Source: Candidatus Dormiibacterota bacterium
GTDB taxonomy: Bacteria; Acidobacteriota; Polarisedimenticolia; Gp22-AA2
NCBI GenBank assembly: GCA_035635555.1
Contig: DASQAT010000004.1
Location: 1-64,000 of the forward strand
Length of the DNA: 64,000 bases
Direction: 5' to 3'
Each line of letters begins with the position of its first letter. Positions within the stretch are counted from its first letter, which is position 1. This document shows positions 39,419-48,311 of the stretch, in pieces. Position numbers and translations under genes: made by a program. The notes under the pieces are model-generated. The model was not told the DNA's origin. It saw nothing but the letters and a program-made list of their open reading frames with translations, and made no database searches.

Positions 39419-41128
39419 TCAGTCACCCTCCGCGCGGTACACCTCCCGGCCGTCGAACAGCGTGAGGAGGACCTTCGCCTTGTGGATGTCGAGCGGCGGC
39501 GCCTGGAAGATGTCGGGCTTGAGGACGACCAGGTCGGCCAGCTTCCCTTCCTTGATCGATCCCTTGACGTCCTCCTCGAACGACGCGTAGGCGCCGTTGA
39601 TCGTGTACGCGGCGATCGCCTGCTCGAGGGTCACGCGCTCCCGCGGGATCCACCCTCCCTCGGGCCGGCCGTCCGTGTCCTGGCGCAGCACCGCGTTGTG
39701 CAGGCCGATCATCACGTCCATCGTCACCACCGGCCAGTCGCTGCCGAACGCCAGCCGGCCTCCGCTCAGGGCGATGCTGTTCCAGGCGAAGGCGCGCCCG
39801 ACCCGCTCGGGGCCGACGTTGACGGCCCACACGTTGAGGAGGTTCGGCTCCGGGTAGGCGTGGTACGGCTGCATGCTGGCGATGACCCCGAGCGAGCCGA
39901 AGCGCGGGATGTCGGAGGCGTCGATCGTCTCGATGTGCTCCAGGCGGTGGCGCCGCTTCAGCCCGGGGTGCTCGCGCTCCGCCGCCTCGATGGCGTCGAG
40001 CGACAGGCGCACGGCGGCGTCGCCGATGGCGTGGATGTAGATCTGGAAGCCGGCGGCGTCCACCCGCCGCACCATCGCCTGCAGCTGGCGCGCGTCGTAA
40101 CGGGGCGTCCCCCGGAGCGCCTTGTCGTTGGAGTAGGGAGCGAGCATCGCGGCGGTGTTCGACTCGATGACTCCGTCGGCGAAGAATTTCACGGTGCCGG
40201 CGCGCACGAAGTGATCGTGGTGGGCCCGCTGCGCCGCCAGGATCCGCGCGACGAGGGAATCGGTCAATTGGACCGGATTCTCGGGCATCGGGAACGCGGT
40301 GGAGGTGCGCACCGTGAGGTGGCCGTCCTTCTGCATCTCGGCGTACAGATCGATCTCGTCCTGGCCGCCGCTGCAGTTCTGGACGCTCGTGATTCCGAAG
40401 CTGTTGGCCAGCCTCATCCCCTTCAGGAGCGCCGCGATCTTCCTGTCGTGCGACGGCTTCGGGAGGACGCGCTCCATGAGCCCCATGGCCCCCTCCTTCA
40501 AGGCCCCGGTCGGCTCGCCGGTCTTCCGGTCCTTGACGATCTCCCCCTGGCTCGGGGGCGGCTGCGGCGTGCGGGCCGTGATCTCGGCCGCCCGCAGGGC
40601 CGCGCTGTTGCACCATCCCGAGTGGCCGTCGTAGGAATACAGGAAGACCGGCCGGCGCGTCTCGGCCGCGTCGAGATCCTTGCGACCCGGCAGGCGCTCC
40701 GGGAACGTCGAGTACAGCCACCCGGATCCCAGGATCCAGGGTTCGTCGGGATGGTCGGCCGCGTAGCGCCGCACGCGCCCCTGGATCTCGTCCAGGGTCA
40801 CGGCACCGGTCAGGTCCACCTGGTCCAGGCCGAGCGAGCCGTCCAGGAAATGCGAGTGGGAGTCGTTGAACCCCGGGAGGACGACGCCGCCGCGCGCGTC
40901 GTACTCGCGGGTCGACGGCCCCTTGAGGGCCCGGACATCCTTCTCGGTACCGACCCTGACGATGCGATCGCCGCGCACCGCCACCGCCTCGGCCCAGGGC
41001 CGCTCCGGCTCGACCGTGTAGACCCGGCCGCCGACGATCAGCAGGTCGGCCGGCGGCTCGGGCGGGGCCGCCGTGCAGCCCGCGGCGAGACACGCCAGGG
41101 CGAGCGGGACGAAGGCGCGTGCTATCAT
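39419..41128 (-). CDS. Amidohydrolase-family lipoprotein (YtcJ-like)
   Basis: This is a 569-residue metal-dependent hydrolase. A lipoprotein signal peptide ends in the lipobox LAAGC (Cys18). The beta-sandwich (ADLLIVGGRVYTVEP) is followed by the barrel with the metal ligands DSHSHF near 97, IHAIGDAAV, HRLEHIETID and FGSDWPV. LADLVVLKPD and C-terminal strands complete the composite domain. The family is predicted to hydrolyse amides or related bonds; the substrate is unknown. The ATG at 41128 is 21 bp from the divergent corA start, so the two share a control region. Confidence 0.88.
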   Translation of the reverse strand: MIARAFVPLALACLAAGCTAAPPEPPADLLIVGGRVYTVEPERPWAEAVAVRGDRIVRVGTEKDVRALKGPSTREYDARGGVVLPGFNDSHSHFLDGSLGLDQVDLTGAVTLDEIQGRVRRYAADHPDEPWILGSGWLYSTFPERLPGRKDLDAAETRRPVFLYSYDGHSGWCNSAALRAAEITARTPQPPPSQGEIVKDRKTGEPTGALKEGAMGLMERVLPKPSHDRKIAALLKGMRLANSFGITSVQNCSGGQDEIDLYAEMQKDGHLTVRTSTAFPMPENPVQLTDSLVARILAAQRAHHDHFVRAGTVKFFADGVIESNTAAMLAPYSNDKALRGTPRYDARQLQAMVRRVDAAGFQIYIHAIGDAAVRLSLDAIEAAEREHPGLKRRHRLEHIETIDASDIPRFGSLGVIASMQPYHAYPEPNLLNVWAVNVGPERVGRAFAWNSIALSGGRLAFGSDWPVVTMDVMIGLHNAVLRQDTDGRPEGGWIPRERVTLEQAIAAYTINGAYASFEEDVKGSIKEGKLADLVVLKPDIFQAPPLDIHKAKVLLTLFDGREVYRAEGD

Positions 41129-41149
41129 CCGCCGCGGCGGAGGTGCGGA

Positions 41150-42133
41150 CTGCTCTCCATCGTCGCCTGCCATCCCGACGGACGGATCGAAGAGGGAATC
41201 GCGAAGGATCGGCTGCCCGCCCTCCTCGCCGCCACGGGCACGACGCTCTGGATCGACCTCAGCGGGCCGGGCAAGGACGACTCGGACGTTCTGACCTCGG
41301 TGTTCCGGTTTCATCCTCTGACCCTCGAAGACTGCGAATCGCGGCGCCACAACCCGAAGATCGACGACTACGGCTCCTATCTCTTCATCCTGACGCACGG
41401 TGTTCATCCCGAAAGCTCGGCGCGCGAGTTCCGCACCCGGCAGCTGTCGATCTTCCTGGGACCTAACTACCTCGTCACCTACCACGGCGAGAAGTCCAGA
41501 AGCGTCGAGGCGGCCCTCGACGGCGTCCGCAAGAACCCGCTCCTCATGGCCCACGGGCCGGGGATGATCCTCTACCGGACGCTCGATCATCAAGTTGATT
41601 TGTACCTGCCCCTGATGGAGAACTTCCAGAAGCGGATCGAGGAGATCGAGAAGGCCTGCTTCGAGGCCACGACCTCGGCCATCCTGCAGGATGTCTTTGG
41701 CCTGCGCAAGGCGCTGGTCCGTCTGCGCCGCTTCTCCGGTCACCAGCGCGAGACCCTCCTGCGTCTCAGCCGGCGCGAGTTCTCGTTGATCGACGAGCGC
41801 AGCGCCATCTACCTGCGCGACGTCTACGACCATCTGGTCCGGATCACCGACCTGGCCGACTCGTACCGCGAGCTGGTCGCGGGTGCTTTGGAGGCCCACC
41901 TGTCGATCGTCTCGAACCGGACCAACGAGATCATGCGGGCCCTCACGGTCATCACCACGCTGTTCATGCCGCTGACCCTGATCACCGGCATCTACGGCAT
42001 GAACTTCCAGGACATGCCGGAGCTCCGCTGGAAGCACGGTTCACTCTTCGCCTACGGCCTGATGGCCGCGGTCGCCGGACTGATGTACTACCTGTTCCGC
42101 CGGCGCGGAATCTTTCGCGGCCCGGGTCGCTGA
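41150..42133 (+). CDS. corA: CorA-type divalent metal transporter, apparent CTG start
   Basis: This 327-residue channel imports Mg2+ (or Co2+/Ni2+). A long cytoplasmic alpha/beta funnel (LTLEDCESRRHNPKIDDYG near 55) and coiled helices lead to two C-terminal transmembrane helices. The loop between them carries the diagnostic YGMNF motif near 289. No ATG, GTG or TTG fits the N-terminus in frame; CTG at 41150 lies six bases after GGAGG and gives LSIVACHPDGR, so a rare CTG start is proposed. The end overlaps the convergent small gene by 46 bp. Confidence 0.9.
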   Translation: MLSIVACHPDGRIEEGIAKDRLPALLAATGTTLWIDLSGPGKDDSDVLTSVFRFHPLTLEDCESRRHNPKIDDYGSYLFILTHGVHPESSAREFRTRQLSIFLGPNYLVTYHGEKSRSVEAALDGVRKNPLLMAHGPGMILYRTLDHQVDLYLPLMENFQKRIEEIEKACFEATTSAILQDVFGLRKALVRLRRFSGHQRETLLRLSRREFSLIDERSAIYLRDVYDHLVRITDLADSYRELVAGALEAHLSIVSNRTNEIMRALTVITTLFMPLTLITGIYGMNFQDMPELRWKHGSLFAYGLMAAVAGLMYYLFRRRGIFRGPGR

Positions 42134-42387
42134 GGGCGCCCCGCGATCGCGGCCTTCCGCTCCGACAGTGAGCGCTCCACGACCCGGCTGCCGAGGCGGT
42201 GCGACGCCTCCTTGCGGTCGATGCGTCCGGTCGCGAGCTCGTGCAGGACGACCGCCTTGTAGATCTCGAGCAGCCCGCGCCGCAACGCCTTGCCCAGGAT
42301 CTCCACCTCGTCCGCCTTCAGACGATCGCACACGTAGGACAGCTCCTCGCCGATCGGCCTGCGGTAGGTCTCTTCGAGGCTCTTCAT
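42088..42387 (-). CDS. Small hypothetical protein
   Basis: This 99-residue highly charged protein, mostly helical (EETYRRPIGEELSYVCDRLK, ILGKALRRGLLEIYKAVV, HELATGRIDRKEASHRLG), ends in a basic Arg/Pro tail. No family recognised; the basic tail hints at nucleic-acid binding. ATG 42387 follows GAGGGACGG. It overlaps the 3' end of corA on the other strand, so part of the tail could be spurious. Confidence 0.55.
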   Translation of the reverse strand: MKSLEETYRRPIGEELSYVCDRLKADEVEILGKALRRGLLEIYKAVVLHELATGRIDRKEASHRLGSRVVERSLSERKAAIAGRPQRPGPRKIPRRRNR

Positions 42388-42485
42388 CCGTCCCTCGTCG
42401 CCGTCGCGCCTTGTCCACGGCGTCGGCGCATCTTCGCACACGGGGCCGTCCTGCGCCAGACCTGCCGGCCCCTGGGGGCCCCGGT

Positions 42486-42604
42486 GTGCGAGGCGGGCCG
42501 CAGCGCGGCGCGGCTCATGCTCACACGCGCGGGTAAGCCGGCGCCCAACCGCGGCGCATGGCACGGTTCGAAATCGCCGTGCCGCGTTGCGGCCCGCCTC
42601 GCAC
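42486..42604. repeat. Long inverted repeat (about 29-bp stem) in a gene-free stretch
   Basis: GTGCGAGGCGGGCCGCA (42486-42502) pairs perfectly with TGCGGCCCGCCTCGCAC (42588-42604), and the stem continues inward for about 12 more pairs including two G-U. The loop of about 60 nt has its own hairpin GGCACGG/CCGTGCC around TTCGAA. This is the only structure I see in the gap 42388-42716. It may be a structured RNA, a REP-like or miniature transposon repeat. The TTCGAA resembles a tRNA T-loop but no tRNA can be folded. Confidence 0.6.
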
Positions 42605-42716
42605 GGGGGACGCCTGAGGCCGCCGGCAGATTGGCGACAGTCAAGGCGCTGCATCAGCGCCCCTCGATCGCAGACTGGCCGCTGACACAGGTCCCGCTTC
42701 GGGTGGACAATAGGCC

Positions 42717-44354
42717 ATGAGGCGCCCGGCCATGATCGTCCGACGGCTCCAGCTCCTGAGTCTGGCCTTCGTGACTCTTCTGCTCTCCTTCGGTTCCATC
42801 GGCGCGCCGCGCGCCGGTGAACCGGCCGTCTCCACGCCCCCGCCGGCCACGACTCCTTTGCGCGAATACGTGAGGGTGGTCCAGAGGCCCTACCTCCGGG
42901 TCGGACTGACGGTGACCGTGGTCGAGCGGCAGGGGAAGCCCGTTCGCGGCCTGTCACGGGACGACTTCCGCGTGCTGGAGGACGGCGAGGAGATGGAGCT
43001 GGCCGATTTCGGCCCGGAGGGGACGCGACGCGACCGGCCGCTGTCGGTCGCCGTGCTCCTCGATCTGTCCTACAGCATGGGGAGCCAGGTGAAGAAGGTG
43101 CGCGAGGCGGCGCAGGCGCTCCTGGCGACGCTGCGGCCGGGGGACGAGATCATGGTCGCCAAGTTCAACGACGATCTGACCGTCCTGCAGAATTTCACCG
43201 GCGACCCGGGCGATCCGGAAAAGACCCTGAAGCGGGTCGGCACCGCCTTCGGGGGCACGGCGATCTTCCGATCCATCGAGACGACGCTGCGCGACCTGCG
43301 CTCCCGCGCGGGGCGCAAGGTGATCCTGGTCGTGAGCGACGGCCTGGACAACGACATCGAGCGCGGCGGCTCGGTCTTCCAGTCGCTCTACCTGCAGGAC
43401 CTGATCCGGCTGTGCTTCAGGACCGGGACGACGGTCTACGGCGTCCGTCCGGGGATGAGCACGACTTCCTGGCTGCCGTTCGAAGGATTCGTCGAAGAGA
43501 CGGGCGGCCGCCTTCTCTACACCGGGGGGGATCTCGAGACGCTCTTCGCCCGCCTGGGCGAGGAGTTCCAGAGCCAGTACTACGTGGGGTACGACGTCGA
43601 CCCGCAGCAGGCCGGGAAGAGACGCAGACGAATCAGGGTCGAGGTGCTGCGACCCGATCTCACCGTCACGACGGTGCGTGGATTCACGGCAGCGCGCGAC
43701 AATTTCGAGGCGTTGCGTCGCGATCTTCTCGATGACGGGGCCCAGGTGCGCGCCGACGCGGTGTACGAGCTGTCGTTCCTTCCCTCCGAGCGCTCGCTGC
43801 CGGTCCTGCTCAAGGCGGCGGCCGACCCGGATGAGAGGGTGCGGGACCTCGTGGCCCGGGGGCTCGGGCGGCTGGGCGACGAAGGGGGGATGCCGGCGCT
43901 CGTGGATCTCATGGGGGATCCCCTCCCCCCGGTCCGGGCTGCGGCGGTCGATTCCCTCGTCCTGTTCGCCGGCCGGGCGACGCCGCTCCTCCTCGGGGAG
44001 GTCGTGAGGCTGACGGCAGCGGAGCCGGCCGGCCTGCGGCTGGAGAGCCTTCTCGCCGCCCTGGGGCGCGTCGGTGACGAGCGGGCGCTCGTGCCGGTGT
44101 CGACAGCGCTCCGCGACGGCGGGTCGGCCGCCCGCGTCGCGGCGGCGCGGGCCCTCGGAGACCTGGGGCTGAGCGGGGGGATCACGCCGCTGCGCGCCGT
44201 CCTGTCCGACCCCGTTCCCGAGGTGCGCGAGGCGGCGGCACGCGCAATCGTGACCATCGCCGGGCCCGCGGCCCGCGGGGTGATCGAGGACTACATCGCG
44301 CGGGAGACGGACCCCCGCCTCAGGGAGCTGGCGCGCGACCTCCTGCGGCGCTGA
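42717..44354 (+). CDS. VWFA-related Acidobacterial-type protein with C-terminal HEAT repeats
   Basis: This is a 545-residue exported protein. A signal peptide (about 6-32) is followed by a beta-rich segment (LTVTVVERQGKPVRGLSRDDFRV, split here) typical of VWFA-related Acidobacterial domain proteins. The von Willebrand A domain (about 105-300) has the MIDAS motif DLSYS, SDGLDND and a QYYVGYD end. Residues about 345-545 are HEAT-like repeats (VRDLVARGLGRLGDEGGMPALVDLM and similar). It probably binds protein partners through a metal ion in the periplasm. The paralogue-rich family is characteristic of Acidobacteriota, supporting the taxonomic guess. ATG 42717; an alternative ATG at 42732 is possible. 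Confidence 0.88.
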   Translation: MRRPAMIVRRLQLLSLAFVTLLLSFGSIGAPRAGEPAVSTPPPATTPLREYVRVVQRPYLRVGLTVTVVERQGKPVRGLSRDDFRVLEDGEEMELADFGPEGTRRDRPLSVAVLLDLSYSMGSQVKKVREAAQALLATLRPGDEIMVAKFNDDLTVLQNFTGDPGDPEKTLKRVGTAFGGTAIFRSIETTLRDLRSRAGRKVILVVSDGLDNDIERGGSVFQSLYLQDLIRLCFRTGTTVYGVRPGMSTTSWLPFEGFVEETGGRLLYTGGDLETLFARLGEEFQSQYYVGYDVDPQQAGKRRRRIRVEVLRPDLTVTTVRGFTAARDNFEALRRDLLDDGAQVRADAVYELSFLPSERSLPVLLKAAADPDERVRDLVARGLGRLGDEGGMPALVDLMGDPLPPVRAAAVDSLVLFAGRATPLLLGEVVRLTAAEPAGLRLESLLAALGRVGDERALVPVSTALRDGGSAARVAAARALGDLGLSGGITPLRAVLSDPVPEVREAAARAIVTIAGPAARGVIEDYIARETDPRLRELARDLLRR

Positions 44355-44378
44355 CGTGACGCGCGCCTTGGGATAGAA
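44350..44378 (+). promoter_or_regulatory. Promoter of the P5C dehydrogenase gene
   Basis: CTGACG (44350-44355), a 17-nt spacer and TAGAAT (44373-44378); the -35 box overlaps the end of the previous gene. Predicted start near 44385, about 24 nt before the ATG, with AGGAGGTGA as ribosome-binding site. Confidence 0.65.
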
Positions 44379-44408
44379 TGCGGATCTTCCAGCAGGAGGT
44401 GAGCGACG

Positions 44409-45995
44409 ATGGCTGATACCCGTTCGGCCGCCCCCAAGGTGACCTACGCGACCCTGGCGGCGGGCCAGACTCCCGAGTTCAACAAGGCGTACGACGAGGC
44501 GGTCGAAAGGGTCAAGGGGGCTCTGGGGAAGACGCACGGCCTCCTCATCGGCGGCCGGGAAATCCCGGCCAAGGAAACGTTCGCCGACACGAGTCCGAGC
44601 GACACCCGTATCGTGCTCGGCCGTTTCGCGAGCGGCTCCCGCGCCGACGCCCAGGCGGCGATCGCCTCCGCGCGCAAGGCGTACGAGACCGTCTGGCGCG
44701 ACCTCCCCTGGCGAGAGCGGGTCGCCTTCATCCGCAAGACCGCGTCGATCATCGAGAAGCGCCGCTACGACATCGCCGCTCTCATGAGCTTGGAGGTGGG
44801 CAAGAACCGCCTGGAGGCGATGGGGGACGGCCAGGAGACGGCCGACCTGATGAACTACTACTGCGACCAGCTGGAAAGACACCAGGGGTTCGAAGAGCCT
44901 ATGGACCGGCTGTCCGACAAGGAGGACAACCGGGACGTCCTGCGCCCGTTCGGAGTCTGGGTCATCATCTCCCCCTTCAATTTCCCGATGGCGCTCTCGG
45001 GAGGGCCCTCATCGGGGGCGCTCCTGGGAGGGAACACGGTCGTCTTCAAGCCGGCGACCGACACGCCGATGACCGGCTACGCCCTGGCGGAATGCTACCG
45101 CGAAGCCGGACTGCCGGAGGGAGTCTTCAACTACGTGACGGGTCCGGGGTCGAGCGTCGGAGACGAGCTGGTGACGAACGCGGGCGCCGACGGCATCCTG
45201 TTCACGGGCTCGCGCGAAGTCGGCTTCGACATCTTCAGGAAATTCTCGCGCTCCTATCCGAAGCCGTGCATCGCCGAGATGGGCGGCAAGAATCCTGCGA
45301 TCATCGCCGCCAGCGCCGATCTCGAGGCGGCGACGGACGGTGTCCTGAAATCCGCCTTCGGTCTGCAGGGACAGAAGTGCAGCGCCTGCTCGCGCATCTA
45401 CGTGCACAAGTCCGTGGCCCGGCCGTTCGCCGACCTCCTGGTCGAGAAGACGAACCGGATCGCCATCGGAGATCCGGTCAGGAAGGAGAACTGGCTCGGT
45501 CCGGTCATCAACAAGGCGGCCCACGACAAGTACGCCCGGTTCGTCGAGATCGGCAGAAAGGACGGAAAGATCCTGGCGGGTGGCGAGCTGCTGCGCGGCG
45601 AGCCGTACGACCACGGATTCTTCGTGAAGCCGACCCTCATCGGCGGGCTGCCGAAGGAGCACCGGCTGATGCACGACGAGATGTTCCTGCCGATCACCTG
45701 CCTGTGGGAGTTCGACACGTTCGAGGAGGCGATCGAGCTTGCGAACCGGACCGAGTATGGTCTCACCGCGGGTCTGTTCAGCCGGGACGAAACGGAGATC
45801 AAGAAGTTCTTCGATCGGATCGAAGCGGGGGTCGTCTACGTCAACCGGCGCGCCGGCGCCACGACCGGCGCCTGGCCCGGGATCAACCCCTTCGGAGGCT
45901 GGAAGGGGAGCGGTTCGTCGGGCAAGTCCTCCGGCGGACCTTACTACGCCGCCCAGTTCATGCGGGAGCAGAGCCGCACGCTGATCAAGGGGTAG
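44409..45995 (+). CDS. pruA: L-glutamate gamma-semialdehyde (P5C) dehydrogenase-like aldehyde dehydrogenase
   Basis: This is a 528-residue NAD-dependent aldehyde dehydrogenase. PFNFPMALSGG near residue 195 and VFKPATDTPMTG bind cofactor; FTGSREVGF, the general-base Glu in EMGGKNPAII near 292, and the nucleophilic Cys in GLQGQKCSACSR near 325 are all present. Size and the NPFGGWKGSGSSGKSSGGPYY ending (split here) fit the monofunctional RocA/PruA group that oxidises proline-derived glutamate semialdehyde. No proline dehydrogenase is adjacent. Strong AGGAGGTGA ribosome-binding site. A related succinate- or other semialdehyde dehydrogenase cannot be fully excluded. Confidence 0.87.
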   Translation: MADTRSAAPKVTYATLAAGQTPEFNKAYDEAVERVKGALGKTHGLLIGGREIPAKETFADTSPSDTRIVLGRFASGSRADAQAAIASARKAYETVWRDLPWRERVAFIRKTASIIEKRRYDIAALMSLEVGKNRLEAMGDGQETADLMNYYCDQLERHQGFEEPMDRLSDKEDNRDVLRPFGVWVIISPFNFPMALSGGPSSGALLGGNTVVFKPATDTPMTGYALAECYREAGLPEGVFNYVTGPGSSVGDELVTNAGADGILFTGSREVGFDIFRKFSRSYPKPCIAEMGGKNPAIIAASADLEAATDGVLKSAFGLQGQKCSACSRIYVHKSVARPFADLLVEKTNRIAIGDPVRKENWLGPVINKAAHDKYARFVEIGRKDGKILAGGELLRGEPYDHGFFVKPTLIGGLPKEHRLMHDEMFLPITCLWEFDTFEEAIELANRTEYGLTAGLFSRDETEIKKFFDRIEAGVVYVNRRAGATTGAWPGINPFGGWKGSGSSGKSSGGPYYAAQFMREQSRTLIKG

Positions 45996-46014
45996 GCCCT
46001 CGAGGGGGCCGGTC

Positions 46015-46569
46015 ATGCAGGTGCTTACGGTCGGCGACTCGAGGCTCGTCCTGGTCCAGGGGGACATCACCCTGCAGGACACCGACGCGATCGTGAACGC
46101 CGCCAACACATCCCTTCTGGGCGGCGGAGGCGTCGACGGCGCGATCCACCGGGCGGGCGGCCCGCAGATCCTCGAAGAGTGCCGCTCGATCGTGGCCAGG
46201 CAGGGGGGCTGCCCCACGGGACAGGCGGTCGTCACCGGGGGCGGCCGGCTGAAGGCGCGCTTCGTCATCCATGCCGTGGGGCCGGTGTGGCGGGGGGGCG
46301 GCCACGGCGAGGACGCGGCGCTCCGCAGCGCCTACGCCGCCAGCCTGGCCCAGGCCCTCGCCGTCGGCGCGGAGTCCGTTTCCTTCCCCTGCATCAGCAC
46401 CGGGATCTACGGATTCCCCGTCGAGCGGGCCGCCCGCATCGCCTGCGACGCTGTGGCGGCTTTCGTGACCGAGCACGGCCGTCCGCGCGAGGTGCGGTTC
46501 GTCGTCTTCAGCGCTCGGGACTACGCGGTCTACGCCCCTTTGATTGACGGCACCCCCTCCGGATCCTGA
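46015..46569 (+). CDS. Macrodomain protein (O-acetyl-ADP-ribose deacetylase-like)
   Basis: This 184-residue protein is a single MacroD-type macrodomain. GDITLQDTDAIVNAANTSLLGGGGVDGAIHRAGG (split: GDITLQ, IVNAANTS, GGGGVDGAI) contains the ADP-ribose-binding Asn and the catalytic Asp of MacroD/YmdB enzymes. CISTGIYGFPVERAA forms the second loop, and VIHAVGPVW is conserved. It would hydrolyse O-acetyl-ADP-ribose or mono-ADP-ribosyl esters. It follows the aldehyde dehydrogenase by 19 bp, in the same direction. Confidence 0.92.
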   Translation: MQVLTVGDSRLVLVQGDITLQDTDAIVNAANTSLLGGGGVDGAIHRAGGPQILEECRSIVARQGGCPTGQAVVTGGGRLKARFVIHAVGPVWRGGGHGEDAALRSAYAASLAQALAVGAESVSFPCISTGIYGFPVERAARIACDAVAAFVTEHGRPREVRFVVFSARDYAVYAPLIDGTPSGS

Positions 46570-46656
46570 GTCGCGACGGGGCCCGGGTCGCCCCCACGTG
46601 GCTTCGGGTCGTCACCACCCGTCCGTTCGCTTATCCTGCTCACATCAACGCGCGGA

Positions 46657-47388
46657 ATGCGTCCAATGAAGATGCAGGGGGCCAGCGGAGAGCCGGGGAA
46701 CGTGAATCCACCGGATGAGGCTCGACTCATCGGCGAGGCGCAGCGGGGGAGTGCTGTGGCATTCGAGGACCTGGTGCGCCGTTACGACTCGGGCGTGCTC
46801 CGGCTGGCGCTCAGGATCGTGCGGTCCGAGGAGGAGGCGCGTGAGATCTACCAGGAGGCGTTTCTCAGGACGTTCAGCACGATCGGCGAGTTCCGGGGCG
46901 AGTGCTCCTTCGGGACCTGGCTCTACAGGATCGTCACGAACCTGTGCCTGGACCACACGCGCCGGCACCGGGCCGGACGGCGGAACGCTCCGCTTCTCCC
47001 GCTCGACGGCGAGCGCGGGGACCGCTGGACCGTCGAGGCGGCCCGGCTTCTGGTCGACCGGCGGCCGGGGAGCGATCCTGAGAGGGTCCTCGAATCGGGC
47101 GAAGTGCGCCGCCGCGTCGTCGAGGCGCTCGCGCTCCTGCCGGAGCGCGAGCGGCTGGTGTTCGAGCTGCGGCACGACCAGGGGCTGCGCCTGGCCGCGA
47201 TCGCGGAGATCCTGGAGACCTCCGACCAGACGATCCGGAACTGCCTGTACCGGGCGCACCAGCGACTGCGCGCGGCGCTCGCCGACCTCAGAGAGATCGC
47301 GGCCGATGGGGCGTCCGGCCGGGCCCCATCTCGCGACAGAACCGTCCGACTCGGGGGCCGACCCGAGAGGGCGAATGGGGTGGAATGA
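46657..47388 (+). CDS. ECF-type RNA polymerase sigma factor
   Basis: This is a 243-residue sigma-70 family factor with only regions 2 and 4. Region 2 (about 30-95) includes FEDLVRRYDSGVLRLALRI, EIYQEAFLRTF and the FGTWLYRIVTNLCLDHTRR core/-10 recognition helix. Region 4 (about 150-205) includes LPERERLVFELRH and a helix-turn-helix. The linker is long. It starts a four-gene set whose members all overlap by 4 bp; the next gene is its probable anti-sigma. ATG 46657 or 46666 are both possible. Confidence 0.92.
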   Translation: MRPMKMQGASGEPGNVNPPDEARLIGEAQRGSAVAFEDLVRRYDSGVLRLALRIVRSEEEAREIYQEAFLRTFSTIGEFRGECSFGTWLYRIVTNLCLDHTRRHRAGRRNAPLLPLDGERGDRWTVEAARLLVDRRPGSDPERVLESGEVRRRVVEALALLPERERLVFELRHDQGLRLAAIAEILETSDQTIRNCLYRAHQRLRAALADLREIAADGASGRAPSRDRTVRLGGRPERANGVE

Positions 47389-48311
47389 TGCTCTGTGAAA
47401 AGAACCGCGAATCCATCGTGATGATGATCCACGACGAGCTGGAGGAGGCGGAGCGCCGCGACCTGGAGACGCATCTTCATGACTGCCCGACCTGCGCGGC
47501 CGTGCTGGAGGAGGAGCGGCGGCTGATGGAGCTCGTCGCCCGCTCGTCGGAAGGGGAGCCCGCCCCGGATCTTCTGCGACGATGTCGCGAGGACCTGCAC
47601 CGGGCCCTGGGCGGAGCGACGACCGCGGGGAGTCGTTCCGGGACCGCCGCGGCGCTCCGAGGCTGGAGAGTGCGGCTGTCGCCCGCGTGGGCCACGGCTC
47701 TGCTCGCGGCAGGCTTCGCCTTCGGCCGCGTCTTTCCCGGATCGGGGCTCTCGTCGCTGGGGGCCCGCCCGGAGACGGCCCTGGAGGCGGGGACCACGAT
47801 CGCCAACGTCGATTTCCACGAGACCGATCCGCTCTCCGACCGGATCAGCCTGACCTACGACACGCTGCGACGTACGTCCCTCTCGGGGACAGCGGGCGAC
47901 CCGCGGATCCGCCGGGTGCTGGTCGACACGGTGCGCGACAGCCGGAATGCCGGGCTGCGGCTGGAAGCCCTCGACGTTCTGCGCGGTCACGTCGACGATC
48001 GCGAGGTGCGCGCCGCCCTCGTGCGCGCGGTGCGCGACGACGACAACGCCGGCGCCCGGCTCAAGGCCCTCGAGGCCCTGAGGGGGCGCGCGGCCGACGA
48101 CCCCGAAGTACGCGGCGCCATCATCGATGCGCTCGTGAAGGACACGAATCCTGGAGTGCGCGTGCGGGCCGTCGACGCGCTCCAGGGGACGCGAGGCCCC
48201 GAGACGCTGGCGGTGCTGAAACGGCTGGCCGACCAGGATCCCAACGAGTACGTGCGCCTGCGCTCGGCCGCCCTGGTCAGCGAGATGCTGCCGCAGGAGC
48301 GCGCGCGATGA
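47385..48311 (+). CDS. Membrane anti-sigma factor with zinc-finger head and HEAT-repeat tail
   Basis: This is a 308-residue protein. The N-terminal ~45 residues form a zf-HC2/ZAS-type domain with Cys4 and HLHDCPTC (H-x3-C-x2-C), which sequesters ECF sigma factors. A transmembrane segment lies near 97-115 (PAWATALLAAGFAFG). The periplasmic part (about 165-305) is a run of HEAT-like repeats (RVLVDTVRDSRNAGLRLEAL, ALVRAVRDDDNAGARLKALE, AIIDALVKDTNPGVRVRAVD), an uncommon sensor domain. ATGA overlaps link it to the sigma gene and to the DUF4097 gene. Confidence 0.85.
   Translation: MMLCEKNRESIVMMIHDELEEAERRDLETHLHDCPTCAAVLEEERRLMELVARSSEGEPAPDLLRRCREDLHRALGGATTAGSRSGTAAALRGWRVRLSPAWATALLAAGFAFGRVFPGSGLSSLGARPETALEAGTTIANVDFHETDPLSDRISLTYDTLRRTSLSGTAGDPRIRRVLVDTVRDSRNAGLRLEALDVLRGHVDDREVRAALVRAVRDDDNAGARLKALEALRGRAADDPEVRGAIIDALVKDTNPGVRVRAVDALQGTRGPETLAVLKRLADQDPNEYVRLRSAALVSEMLPQERAR

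Noticed and set aside
42540-42604. A possible tRNA because of a TTCGAA loop resembling a T-arm
   Set aside because: No acceptor, D or anticodon arms can be formed around it; the bases instead belong to the long inverted repeat and its inner hairpin.
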